Below, one piece after another: positions 23,931 to 32,332 of a stretch of DNA of 46,511 bases; within the stretch, counting starts at the first letter, position 1; every line of letters starts with the position of its first letter. A program made the position numbers and the translations under genes. The notes under the pieces are model-generated. The model ran no database searches. It saw only the letters and a program-made list of their open reading frames with translations, and had not been told where the DNA came from. The stretch is from Fundicoccus ignavus (GTDB lineage Bacteria > Bacillota > Bacilli > Lactobacillales > Aerococcaceae), in NCBI RefSeq assembly GCF_009659375.1, contig NZ_WJQT01000019.1, forward strand, positions 1 through 46,511, in the 5' to 3' direction.

Positions 23931-24234
23931 AATATAAGGTTTTATAAGTTTTATGTTGATTTATCAAGCTTTATACTACGTTCAGCTAATTGTTTTCCAA
24001 TGCGGAGGTCGCTTTCAAAGCCTCACTGACGTTCGTGCTTTTCCAGCTCAATCGGCTAGGCTGTGTCTAATTCGCTGCGCTCAAATTCACACCAAGCTAC
24101 GCCGATTGCCCTTTGTACCGCTATGGAAAACAATTAGCTGATCTACGTTAAATATTCCAACAAAAGTAAAACGATATAATCAAATTATGCTGCTAAACAG
24201 AATTTAAAATCCTTGGACTTGTCCGAGTTTTTTT
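23931..24234. repeat. Dispersed hairpin repeat, copy R3 (most complete)
   Basis: The left boundary is AATATAAGGTTTTATAAG. An outer stem pairs CAGCTAATTGTTTTCCAATGC (about 23982) with the GCTATGGAAAACAATTAGCTG strand near 24119-24139. An inner stem pairs AATCGGCTAGGC with the ACGCCGATT arm near 24102. The core AGGTCGCTTTCAAAGCCTCA lies between them. The copy ends with a terminator-like stem CTTGGACTTGTCCGAG plus seven Ts at 24212-24234. A 62-codon frame inside has no ribosome site and is not called. Confidence 0.8.
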
Positions 24235-24485
24235 GATATAAGCATTTATAAGTTTTATGTTGATTTACCAAGTTTTGTGCTTCGCTTAGCTGATTGTTTT
24301 CCAAGGCGGTGATCATTTTAAATCTACGCTGGCGCTCGCACTTTTTAAAGTAATTGGCTAGGTTTTTAATGAAGAATTTGCTATGACTCAAAGTCAGAGC
24401 AAGTTACGCCGATTGCCCTTTATACCTCTTTAATAAACAAGACGCTGAGCTGCTCACAGCATTCCAATGCAGGAAGTTAGGAGAT
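24235..24485. repeat. Dispersed hairpin repeat, copy R4 (tandem with R3)
   Basis: This diverged copy begins directly after R3 with GATATAAGCATTTATAAG and TTTATGTTGATTTACCAAG. It keeps TGATTGTTTTCCAAGGCGG and the ACGCCGATTGCCCTTTATAC strand, but its core is altered (GATCATTTTAAATCTACGCT). Confidence 0.7.
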
Positions 24486-24724
24486 TCTTTTCTAGCATCT
24501 AAATTAGTATAAGAAATGTTGCGCTAGAATTTTTTATCCTCATAATGTTAAAAGTTATTCAAGTGTTTATGGATAGTTCGACTTGCATAAGTGATGCAAG
24601 AGAAGATTGTCTGAAAAGAAAAATTAAAAGAGCTAGTGTTGTCTTTATATTTGACTTTATTAGTGATGGATACTATATATAAAATCAAATAATAACGATG
24701 CTATTGAACAATAAAATAATTAGA
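24486..24724. other. AT-rich spacer between R4 and the Met T-box promoter
   Basis: I see no gene, repeat or recognisable RNA here. Confidence 0.5.
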
Positions 24725-25045
24725 TTGACTCATAATTACAATTTGTGTTAGAATTCAATTAATTTAATTAGTATTTGAATAGAGCGTGTTGAAGAGTAGA
24801 GTAGCTTAAGTGAATTTATCAGAGAATATCCTTGTATGTTGAGAGAGGATTTAAAGAAACTAAGTGAAAATGAACTTGGAGCTTCTGAGGTGTGCAAGCA
24901 GCTTAGGTGGGAAGTCCCATTATAGACGAAAGTATAAAAATACTTATAAAGGTGGAGGTTGAGAAACTTTCATGAAACAGGGTGGTAACACGGAAAGAAT
25001 CTGTCCCTTTGGTGATTAACTTAATCGCTAAAGGGATGGGTTTTT
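24725..25045 (+). ncRNA. Met-specific T-box leader (with promoter) of the MetE-like gene
   Basis: Promoter TTGACT (24725-24730) / TAGAAT (24749-24754), 18-bp spacer. The leader has a Stem I with the AGAGA distal motifs. A specifier ATG at 24870-24872 is followed by a purine and then CTTGGAGC, the usual position before the GGAG-like block. The T-box sequence AGGGTGGTAACACGG lies at 24979-24993, and the terminator TCCCTTTGG...CTAAAGGGA-TTTTTT at about 25002-25045. UGGU in the T-box bulge matches the A discriminator of tRNA-Met. Uncharged tRNA-Met should switch the gene on. Confidence 0.9.
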
Positions 25046-25091
25046 TAATTTTTAAAATTCACATAAAATTTATTAAGGAGAATGATATATT

Positions 25092-26201
25092 ATGACGCAA
25101 ACAATTAATCGTTTTGACCATGTAGGTTCTTACTTAAGACCTGATTACTTATTAGAAGCACGCGAAAAAAATGAAGCAGGTGAAATTACGGATACAGAAC
25201 TACGAGAAGTAGAGAACAAGGCTATTCTCAACTTAATTAAAAAACAAGAAGAAGTTGGTTTAAAAACAATTACGGACGGTGAATTTCGTCGTGCATCATG
25301 GCATTGCGATTTTTTCTGGGGTTTTGATGGAGTAGATAAAATTACAGATGAACCAAATGGATCAAAATTTGAAGGGAAAGTATATGGAATTACTGCTCGC
25401 CTCTCAGGAAAAATATCAGGGGAGAATCATCCGTTTATAGAAGATTGGAAGTTTACGCGTGATCATGCTTCTGATGATGTTGATGTTAAATTAACAATTC
25501 CAGCTCCAGCGCAATTTGTTCAAGAAGCATTACGTGAGATTAATATTGAAGCGACTAAGAAATACTACGCTTCATTGGAGGATTTAGTTGAAGATACGAT
25601 TGCATCTTATTCAACTTTTGTGAATGAGGCATATGAAGCAGGACTTAAAACATTACAATTCGACGATTGTACTTGGGGACGAATAATATCTGGAAAAGAT
25701 CATACAGGAAAACAATATACAGATGAAGAACTTAACGGACATAAAGAGTTATTCTTAAAATTAAACAACGGTGTTATTGAAAATGCACCAGCTGGTTTAA
25801 CCGTTAATACTCACGTTTGTCGTGGTAACTTTGCTTCTACTTGGTTTGCTTCAGGTGCTTACAATTCGGTAGCAAATCCATTGTTTACGGACGAGAATGT
25901 CAATACTTATTACTTAGAGTATGACTCTGATCGTGCGGGTGGTTTTGAACCATTAGCTGAAGTATCAGGAATTAAAAATGTTGTATTAGGTTTAGCCACA
26001 TCAAAAGATGGTAAATTAGAAGATAAAGAGGCATTGAAAGCTCGTATTAAAGAAGCTGCTGGATTTGTTCCCTTAAATCGTTTAGGCATTTCAACGCAGT
26101 GTGGTTTCTCTTCTAACTCAATAGGAAATAACCTATCGGAAGAGGACCAATGGAAGAAAATTAGTTTACTTAAAGAAGTAGCAGAAGAAGTTTGGGGTTA
26201 G
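25092..26201 (+). CDS. MetE-like core methionine synthase (YxjG/YxjH type)
   Basis: This 369-residue protein corresponds to the C-terminal catalytic half of cobalamin-independent methionine synthase and is similar to B. subtilis YxjG/YxjH. It should methylate homocysteine to methionine. Zinc ligands are visible: H241 and C243 (NTHVCRGN), E276 (YYLEYD) and C337 (STQCGFSS). The N-terminal half of classical MetE, which helps bind polyglutamyl methyl-folate, is absent, so the methyl donor may differ. The methionine T-box just upstream strongly supports a role in methionine supply. It is monocistronic. Confidence 0.88.
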   Translation: MTQTINRFDHVGSYLRPDYLLEAREKNEAGEITDTELREVENKAILNLIKKQEEVGLKTITDGEFRRASWHCDFFWGFDGVDKITDEPNGSKFEGKVYGITARLSGKISGENHPFIEDWKFTRDHASDDVDVKLTIPAPAQFVQEALREINIEATKKYYASLEDLVEDTIASYSTFVNEAYEAGLKTLQFDDCTWGRIISGKDHTGKQYTDEELNGHKELFLKLNNGVIENAPAGLTVNTHVCRGNFASTWFASGAYNSVANPLFTDENVNTYYLEYDSDRAGGFEPLAEVSGIKNVVLGLATSKDGKLEDKEALKARIKEAAGFVPLNRLGISTQCGFSSNSIGNNLSEEDQWKKISLLKEVAEEVWG

Positions 26202-26343
26202 GATATTCCTTGACTTAAGGAACAGAAATTAAGGCTGAATACATACTGTTTATTATTCGAAGCATGATCGAGACTTTGAAACTGGAACGCGGTTCGCTTG
26301 CTATCATGTTCCGCTTTTCGAAACCAAGACATGAATCAGTGTT
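26202..26343. other. Intergenic segment after the MetE-like gene
   Basis: A small TTCCTT/AAGGAA hairpin follows the stop. A larger imperfect hairpin spans about 26257-26330 (TTCGAAGCATGATC versus the TTTCGAAACC strand). No gene is seen. Confidence 0.4.
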
Positions 26344-26480
26344 ATTTTAGCTGTGCCCAGCTGCTTCTTTAGCCAAGGTGGTGGTCAATTTCAAAACTTC
26401 ACTGGCGTTCATGCTAATCCAGCTCAATCGGCTAGATTAACTTCGCCATTTTCTAATAAGAAAGCAAAGCTTGAAGGAAA
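26344..26480. repeat. Dispersed hairpin repeat, copy R5 (partial)
   Basis: It retains AGCCAAGGTGGTGGTCAATT, ACTTCACTGGCGTTCATGCT and CCAGCTCAATCGGCTAGATT, which align with the core of R3 and R6. Both outer ends are missing. Confidence 0.6.
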
Positions 26481-26511
26481 TTATAATAGTTAAGAATTAT
26501 TTATATTTGCA

Positions 26512-26768
26512 GCAAAGAACGTTTGAGACGCTCTTTGCGTGGTATAATATCATTACATGAAAAATATTTTTATGCGAAATTTTAATTTCTTTTAATGAAA
26601 TTTATCCAAACTGGCGTAACATAGGGTTACAAGGATGTATTAGTGGTTGGGGATGCATCGTTTAAATGAGAAAAAATTAAACATTTAGTAATAGTAAGCA
26701 AGACTTTAAGTAAATAATATTGATTAGTTAGGTAGCCTTCTCTTAATTGAGAGGGCTACTGTTCATTT
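26512..26768 (+). ncRNA. Candidate small transcript with palindrome, TATAAT and terminator-like end
   Basis: A near-perfect palindrome GCAAAGAACGT...ACGCTCTTTGC (26512-26538) overlaps the promoter position of a TATAAT at 26543. Downstream are possible stems (GTAACATAGGGTTAC; GATGTAT/GGATGCATC). The stretch ends in GTAGCCTTCTC...GAGAGGGCTAC plus T-rich sequence at 26732-26768. No ORF fits. This is a hypothesis only. Confidence 0.3.
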
Positions 26769-26882
26769 TAGGAATAAATCTGATGAAATCAACTTAATAA
26801 ATTGTACCTCGCAAAACAAAATGCATATTACTACTCTTAAGAGCTTGGTTCTATTAATATGGAAACATAAGGAGAGAGGATA

Positions 26883-27257
26883 ATGAAATTAACTTTTAGC
26901 AAAGAAGAAATGGAAAATTATCGTGATACTCATGCCGACAGTTTAGCTACTGTAGGGTATACACAAAAAGTAAAATTGTTGAGAACACAACTACCGACTT
27001 ATTTCTTACTGATTATTGATAATCAACAAATTACTATGATAGAACAAGATTGGAAACTCAAAGAAAAGGGAATATCTGTTATACATTTGAGTGATATCAA
27101 TACCTTAACGGTTGATAGAATATTTTTTCAGCATCGGGTTAAAATTAAAACTACGGATAAAGTCTATAAATTGGACGTTCCTCCTTTGAATTTTGGATTT
27201 AAAGAATACCAAAATAATTTAATTAATCGCCTTAAAGAAATCTCAAATAATCTCTAA
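26883..27257 (+). CDS. Uncharacterised protein, possibly bacterial PH-like domain
   Basis: This 124-residue soluble protein is of unknown function. After an N-terminal helix (FSKEEMENYRDTHADSL) it shows a series of beta-strand-like segments (YFLLIIDNQQITMIEQD, GISVIHLSDINTLTVDRIFF, HRVKIKTTDKVYKLDV) and a final helix (FKEYQNNLINRLKEI). This resembles the strand-rich fold with one C-terminal helix of bacterial pleckstrin-homology-like domains. RBS AAGGAGAGAGG. It stands alone between the two methionine units; nothing links it to them apart from position. Confidence 0.7.
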   Translation: MKLTFSKEEMENYRDTHADSLATVGYTQKVKLLRTQLPTYFLLIIDNQQITMIEQDWKLKEKGISVIHLSDINTLTVDRIFFQHRVKIKTTDKVYKLDVPPLNFGFKEYQNNLINRLKEISNNL

Positions 27258-27365
27258 TTTATCATTAGCAGACACAAATGTTTTCGTAGCAGTATCATCT
27301 TGGCGTTGGGTTAACTAAAACCTATTTCTATTAACAAACTAAAACTAATATTTTATCAAAAAAGT

Positions 27366-27697
27366 TTGACAATGTTAAAAATCAACGTTATGATTACAAT
27401 CAATAGTTAATATTTCTAATTTATATATCATAAATGTGATGACGAGAAGAGTAACTACTTAATGACTGAAAAGAGAACCCGGTTGGTGAGAAAGGGGCAG
27501 ACAAAAAGTAGTGAAGATGAGCTCTGAGCACTTAAAAGGTTCACGCCTTTTAAGCGGCAGCTACCGATAAAAGGCTAGGCATCGATATTAGGTGCTGATA
27601 AGGTACAAAGCGTAAGCTCTGTATAAATTTGGGTGGTACCACGATAACATCATCGTCCCTTTGTTAATCTACGGATTGACAGAGGGGCTTTTTTATT
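27366..27697 (+). ncRNA. Met-specific T-box leader (with promoter) of metA-metB
   Basis: Promoter TTGACA (27366-27371) / TATGAT (27389-27394), 17-bp spacer. The T-box starts near 27437. The specifier ATG at 27517-27519 lies in GTGAAGATGAGCTCTGAG, parallel to the leader at 24870. The T-box motif GGGTGGTACCACG starts at 27631. The terminator TCCCTTTGTTAATC...GACAGAGGGGC-TTTTTT ends near 27697. The tRNA-Met acceptor end fits UGGU. Confidence 0.93.
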
Positions 27698-27719
27698 TAG
27701 AGAAAAAGGAGTTATATAG

Positions 27720-28646
27720 ATGCCAATAAAAATTATTGAAGATATTCCAGTACGTACACAATTACGTGCGGAACAGATTAATACAATTGAAAATTCACGC
27801 GCAATGAAACAAGATATTCGTCCACTGCGCATTCTAATTTTGAATTTAATGCCGAAGAAAGAAATTACAGAGTTGCAATTATTACGTCTATTGAGTAATA
27901 CACCGCTACAAATCGATGTTGATTTCCTTTACACGAGCAGCCATCAAAGTGAAAACACTGCTGTAAAGCATTTGCAGCAGTTTTATAAGGAATTTTCGGA
28001 TATCAAGAACCAATACTATGACGGTCTGATTATAACAGGTGCGCCAGTTGAACATTTGGATTTTCTCGATATAGATTACATTCATGAATTAGACGATATT
28101 ATGCGATGGTCACAACAACATGTATTCTCACGATTATTTATTTGTTGGGCTGCCCTTTACGCTTTGAATTTCGACCATAATATTGACAAAATACGGCTCA
28201 AAAACAAATTGTTTGGTATCTACCCTTATAAAACACTAGATCCACATCATCCATTATTAAGAGGTTTTGATGATTTTTATAATGTACCACAATCTCGTCA
28301 TATGAATGTAGATTACGACAAAATAAAAGTCACATCCGAATTGGTGGTGTTAAGTGAACATCCAACATTTGGTCCTGATATCTTAACAACCCTTGATCAA
28401 AGAGATGTTTTTATTTTGGGCCATCTAGAATACGATCGCGATACATTAAAGCAAGAATATGACCGTGATGTGCTACAAGGCAAGGTAATCTCATTACCAG
28501 AAAATTATTTTCCAAACGATGATCCCGATAGATTACCAAATATCACTTGGAAAAGTCATGGTCATCTACTGTATAACAATTGGTTGAACGAAACTTATCA
28601 AAATACGTTATACAATCTCAATCATTTAAGCTTATATTTCAAATAA
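27720..28646 (+). CDS. metA: Homoserine O-acetyltransferase (MetA family)
   Basis: MetA acylates L-homoserine in the first dedicated step of methionine synthesis. The 308 residues carry the catalytic set at the family's canonical numbering: C142 (FICWAA), H235 and E237 (GHLEYD). Residue 111 is Glu (ITGAPVE), the determinant that selects acetyl-CoA over succinyl-CoA in Bacillus MetA; a Gly here marks succinyltransferases. The product is therefore probably O-acetylhomoserine. It is controlled by the Met T-box just upstream and is followed 17 bp later by the metB-like gene, whose RBS AAGGAGG overlaps the metA stop region. Confidence 0.94.
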   Translation: MPIKIIEDIPVRTQLRAEQINTIENSRAMKQDIRPLRILILNLMPKKEITELQLLRLLSNTPLQIDVDFLYTSSHQSENTAVKHLQQFYKEFSDIKNQYYDGLIITGAPVEHLDFLDIDYIHELDDIMRWSQQHVFSRLFICWAALYALNFDHNIDKIRLKNKLFGIYPYKTLDPHHPLLRGFDDFYNVPQSRHMNVDYDKIKVTSELVVLSEHPTFGPDILTTLDQRDVFILGHLEYDRDTLKQEYDRDVLQGKVISLPENYFPNDDPDRLPNITWKSHGHLLYNNWLNETYQNTLYNLNHLSLYFK

Positions 28647-28663
28647 CAAGGAGGCAATTATTT

Positions 28664-29749
28664 ATGGTTCATCTCTCATCTTATTTAGCACAATTAGGCA
28701 ATCATCAAGACAAGCAAACTGGTTCAATTAGTTTACCGATTCATTTATCGACTACTTACGCTCATCCAGGACTTGGATCAAGCACCGGCTTTGATTATAC
28801 ACGTACTAAAAACCCAACCCGTGCTGTTTTAGAAGAAGGACTAGCAACATTAGAAGGTGGGACACATGCTATTGCGACAAGTTCAGGCATGAGCGCAATT
28901 CAACTAGTCTTCCAATTATTTGAACCTGGAAGTGTTTTTCTAGTTTCTCGCGATTTGTATGGTGGTACTTATCGTTATTTCACCGAATTGGAAAGGAAAG
29001 GCTATGCCAAATTTTGGTATTACGATACGTTTGACGATTTAGCAAGTCAGTTAACAGCAGAGGTAACTGCTGTATTCGTTGAGACGCCGACTAATCCATT
29101 AATGCAAGAAGTAGACTTGAAGGCAGTGGGGCGTCTAGCTCAAACTGCTGGTGCCAAATTGATTGTGGATAATACACTACTGACACCTTTACGTCAGCGT
29201 CCATTAGAAGATGGGGCACAGATCGTTGTTCATTCTGGAACTAAATATTTGACCGGCCACAATGATATTTTAGCTGGAGTAGTGGTGACGAATGATGAAG
29301 AATTGGGTGAACGTTTATCTTGGTTGGCGAATACAACGGGTCCAACACTATCGCCAGTAGACAGTTGGTTATTTGTGAGAAGTCTTAAAACATTACCTCT
29401 AAGAATAGATAGACAAGAAGCAACAGCTATTAAAGTAGCTGCTGCATTAGAAGATTTACCAGAAATTAAAGATGTTTTATTTGTTGGCCGTGGTTCGATG
29501 ATTAGCATTCGTTTACAATCTGAAGCAAAAGTGGGACCATTCTTAGAGGCATTGACATTGTTTACGTATGCCGAAAGTTTAGGCGGCGTTGAGAGCTTAA
29601 TTACCTATCCAACTACACAAACTCATGCGGATATACCGAAAGAATTACGAGAATCTTACGGTTTAACGCCTGATTTATTAAGGTTATCAATTGGTTTAGA
29701 GGAAGCTGACGATTTAATAAATGATCTTAAACAAGCGGTAAAAGCTTAA
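28664..29749 (+). CDS. metB: Cystathionine gamma-synthase / O-acetylhomoserine sulfhydrylase family
   Basis: This 361-residue PLP enzyme of the Cys/Met metabolism family condenses O-acetylhomoserine with cysteine (cystathionine) or sulfide. The PLP lysine is K194 in HSGTKYLTGHNDILAG; YTRTKNPTR (45-53) and ATSSGMSAI (71-79) bind cofactor and substrate. It is slightly short for the family (about 370-390). The start is the ATG at 28664, preceded by AAGGAGG; an upstream extension into metA would lack one. It is second in the metA operon. Sequence alone does not separate gamma-synthase from the closely related cystathionine lyase activity; context favours MetB/MetI. Confidence 0.87.
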   Translation: MVHLSSYLAQLGNHQDKQTGSISLPIHLSTTYAHPGLGSSTGFDYTRTKNPTRAVLEEGLATLEGGTHAIATSSGMSAIQLVFQLFEPGSVFLVSRDLYGGTYRYFTELERKGYAKFWYYDTFDDLASQLTAEVTAVFVETPTNPLMQEVDLKAVGRLAQTAGAKLIVDNTLLTPLRQRPLEDGAQIVVHSGTKYLTGHNDILAGVVVTNDEELGERLSWLANTTGPTLSPVDSWLFVRSLKTLPLRIDRQEATAIKVAAALEDLPEIKDVLFVGRGSMISIRLQSEAKVGPFLEALTLFTYAESLGGVESLITYPTTQTHADIPKELRESYGLTPDLLRLSIGLEEADDLINDLKQAVKA

Positions 29750-29877
29750 GTTGATAAAGTGTAACGTTATTTAAAGATATATCTTGGCTGGAAGTGGTTG
29801 GTAAGGAGAAGGCTTTCAATCGGAAAAATAGTTATGCTATAATTGATAAAAATGTAACAAGCAGAAGGAGTGCTTAA

Positions 29878-31062
29878 ATGGATCAAGCAACTTTTATTGA
29901 ACGCTATTATACAGAACGAACGGGTACAAATTCTCTAAAATGGGATTTAGTAGAAGAACGTTTTCAGAGTAAAGATTTACTTCCTTTATGGGTGGCCGAT
30001 ATGGATTTTAAGGTGGATGATGCGATAACTACTGAGTTTAAAAAGAGAATCGATCATTCAGTTTACGGTTACACGTTTGTCCCTGAGTCTTACTATGAAG
30101 CATATAATCATTGGATGACCACTCGCTTTAATTTTCCAATTGAAAAAAACTGGTTAAGATTTACACCGGGTATTGTTCAAGCGCTGTATTATTTTATGCA
30201 TATTTATACAGAGCCTGCAGATGCAGTGGCTATTTTAACGCCAGTTTACTATCCTTTCCATAATGCAGTGAAGGATACTGGACGTAAATTAGTAACAGTC
30301 GAGTTAATAAATGAGGCCAATGAATTTTCAATTGATTTTAAAGCTTTTGAGCAAGCAATTATCGATCAGGAGGTTAAAGTATTTATTCATTGTTCACCGC
30401 ATAACCCAGCGGGGAGGGTTTGGACAGAAGCAGAACTGATTCGTTTATTCGAAATTTGCCAAAAGCATGATGTCTTAATCATTTCAGACGAAATTCACCA
30501 AGATTTTACATATGGTGATGTTCGTCATATACCATCTGCAACCGTAGCAAATGGTCAATACCGAGACATGATTATAACAGCGAATTCAGCGTCTAAATCG
30601 TTTAACTTAGCTGCTTTGGCTCATTCAAATATAGTGATTACTAATCCAGTACTTCGTGAACTTTATGACCAATTTGCGAAAACAATGATTCAAACTGAAG
30701 CCAACCTCTTCGGAGTGATGGCAACTGAAGCAGCCTATCGTGATGGAGCCGAGTGGCTTGAAACTGTTAAGGCGATTATTTTCAATAATTATGAGACGGC
30801 CAAAGCAAAACTAACGGAGTCGTTACCTAATGTAACAATCAGTCCCCTACAAGGAACCTATTTAATGTTTATTAATTTAAATCCAGTCTTGAAAGGCCAT
30901 AATATCGTAGAGTTTATGCAGACTCGTTGCGGTGTTGCGGTGGATTATGGTGAATGGTTTGGTGAGGGTTATGAAGGTTACATTCGCTTAAATTTAGCGA
31001 CAAAACCCGAATTCGTTGATCAAGCAATTGATGCCATCATCCGGGAAGCAAAAAAAATATAG
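29878..31062 (+). CDS. PatB/MalY-type C-S lyase (cystathionine beta-lyase)
   Basis: This 394-residue fold-type I PLP aminotransferase-like enzyme is of the MalY/PatB group. It cleaves cystathionine to homocysteine, pyruvate and ammonia and often also degrades cysteine to H2S. Motifs: HCSPHNPAGRVW (171-182), D204 in IISDEIHQDF, PLP lysine K240 in NSASKSFNLAAL, and the C-terminal YIRLNLA with the carboxylate-binding arginine. It lies 128 bp after metB with its own RBS (AAGGAG). It completes the trans-sulfuration route with metA and metB. A possible internal promoter (TATAAT near 29838) makes shared T-box control uncertain. Confidence 0.88.
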   Translation: MDQATFIERYYTERTGTNSLKWDLVEERFQSKDLLPLWVADMDFKVDDAITTEFKKRIDHSVYGYTFVPESYYEAYNHWMTTRFNFPIEKNWLRFTPGIVQALYYFMHIYTEPADAVAILTPVYYPFHNAVKDTGRKLVTVELINEANEFSIDFKAFEQAIIDQEVKVFIHCSPHNPAGRVWTEAELIRLFEICQKHDVLIISDEIHQDFTYGDVRHIPSATVANGQYRDMIITANSASKSFNLAALAHSNIVITNPVLRELYDQFAKTMIQTEANLFGVMATEAAYRDGAEWLETVKAIIFNNYETAKAKLTESLPNVTISPLQGTYLMFINLNPVLKGHNIVEFMQTRCGVAVDYGEWFGEGYEGYIRLNLATKPEFVDQAIDAIIREAKKI

Positions 31063-31074
31063 TCACAATATAAG

Positions 31075-31117
31075 AACACCCTCTAACGTATCGCTTGAGC
31101 GTAAGAGGGTGTTGTTT
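31075..31117. terminator. Bidirectional terminator between C-S lyase and binding-protein genes
   Basis: AACACCCTCT pairs with AGAGGGTGTT with an extended GCG-rich inner stem. It lies between convergent genes, and T-rich sequence is on the plus side. Confidence 0.8.
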
Positions 31118-31127
31118 ATCGATTGAA

Positions 31128-32072
31128 TTATTCTGTTAAAAACGTAAAGTTTGTCAATTCGTCATACGTATAGGTTGTGTCGATTTGGCCTTTAGAAACA
31201 GTCCATTCAATAATGTTATCGAACTGGTCCTGTGGAACAGCTTGTGCATATGGATAAGCTACTTCTTTACTATCTAAATATGTACTCATAGCTTCAGGGA
31301 ACTCATAATTACTTAACACTTCAGCGTAGCTTGCGGCTGAGTTTTCATTCATATAATCGATTGCCTGGTTGTAAGCTTGATAGAAAGCTGAAATATCTTG
31401 TGGACGTTCTGCCACAAGGTCAGCCATAAATTGGATTGTACCACCTTTAATACCTGCATCAGCTGAACTACCTAAATTAATTGCGCCTTGAGCAACTAAC
31501 ATACTAGCTTGAGGTTCAGTATAAACTGCTGCATCTACTTGATCATTTAATAAAGCCTCTGACCGTGCCGAAAATGAAGTGATTTCAACAATATTATAAG
31601 TGAAATTACCTTCGGTCGCATAAACATCCATAATATATTCTAAAATAAAATTAGGCACTAATGTAATGTCTTTATCTGCTAATTCTTCCATTTCAGTTAC
31701 ACCAGAGTTAGGAGAGGCTAGTACTTTAAAATCTTCCAGAATATCTGACGTAATGACCATGTCGATGCCATTTTGTTTGAAAGTTGCCTCAGTCATTACA
31801 TCCGCAATTGTAGCATCCAATTCCTTAGCTTGAATTGCAACATTACGATCTGTAGGGGCAGCAAATGTATGAATATCAACATCCAAGCCTAATGTTTCGA
31901 AATAGCCATTTTCTTTTGCGATGATAATTGGAATAGCAGATTCAGCAGGAAGAATCCCGACATTCAATGTTACGTCACTAACCAATTCTTCAGCATAAAC
32001 TGAATGCGTTGAAGGCAGAATACCACCAAGTGCCAATAAAGTTAAACCAGTTAAAATTAGACTTTTTTTCAT
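31128..32072 (-). CDS. ABC transporter substrate-binding protein, NMT1/SsuA-like
   Basis: This 314-residue exported protein belongs to the NMT1/THI5-like binding-protein family, which includes binders of sulfonates, taurine, thiamine precursors and related small molecules. The typical entry VGILPAESAIPIIIAKENGYFETLGLDVDI is followed by a late DAAVYTEPQASML. The signal peptide (residues 1-27, VYA|E) has no lipobox cysteine. The ATG at 32072 has GAGGAG 8 bp upstream. The gene is divergent from the ATPase and permease genes that presumably complete the system. The ligand is unknown; nearness to methionine genes makes a sulfur compound attractive but unproven. Confidence 0.83.
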   Translation of the reverse strand: MKKSLILTGLTLLALGGILPSTHSVYAEELVSDVTLNVGILPAESAIPIIIAKENGYFETLGLDVDIHTFAAPTDRNVAIQAKELDATIADVMTEATFKQNGIDMVITSDILEDFKVLASPNSGVTEMEELADKDITLVPNFILEYIMDVYATEGNFTYNIVEITSFSARSEALLNDQVDAAVYTEPQASMLVAQGAINLGSSADAGIKGGTIQFMADLVAERPQDISAFYQAYNQAIDYMNENSAASYAEVLSNYEFPEAMSTYLDSKEVAYPYAQAVPQDQFDNIIEWTVSKGQIDTTYTYDELTNFTFLTE

Positions 32073-32173
32073 CAATTAATCTCCTCAATTTACCATAATG
32101 TTTTACCATATCCACCCAGGCAAAATACGCAAAAAAACAGTCTTAATTTCTTTCAATATTTGACGAACTTGTT

Positions 32174-32191
32174 TACAATAGTATTATTGTA
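32174..32191. promoter_or_regulatory. 18-bp palindromic operator between divergent ABC transporter genes
   Basis: TACAATA-GTAT-TATTGTA is a perfect 7+4+7 inverted repeat in the 260-bp intergenic region shared by the binding-protein gene (minus) and the ATPase gene (plus). It is well placed for a dimeric repressor acting on both. No regulator gene is adjacent. Confidence 0.6.
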
Positions 32192-32332
32192 TTTAAATCC
32201 CTATCAAACATAAAATCTGCTATAAAGCATGAGAGGATGCAAGTTTCTCTTCCTTTAACAATTATTTTATGCGCTAATTATAGCACACTATGTGAAAAAG
32301 TTACTAATTAAATTTTAGAAAGTGAGTTCGGC

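Noticed and set aside
23953..24391. Small ORFs in the region after khpA, both strands
   Set aside because: They fall in hairpin repeats R3 and R4; matching frames are not kept in the other copies of the repeat.
32076..32332. TPP or SAM riboswitch upstream of the NMT1-like transporter
   Set aside because: None of the conserved TPP (CUGAGA, ACCUGA) or SAM aptamer motifs is present on either strand; only a palindromic operator is seen.
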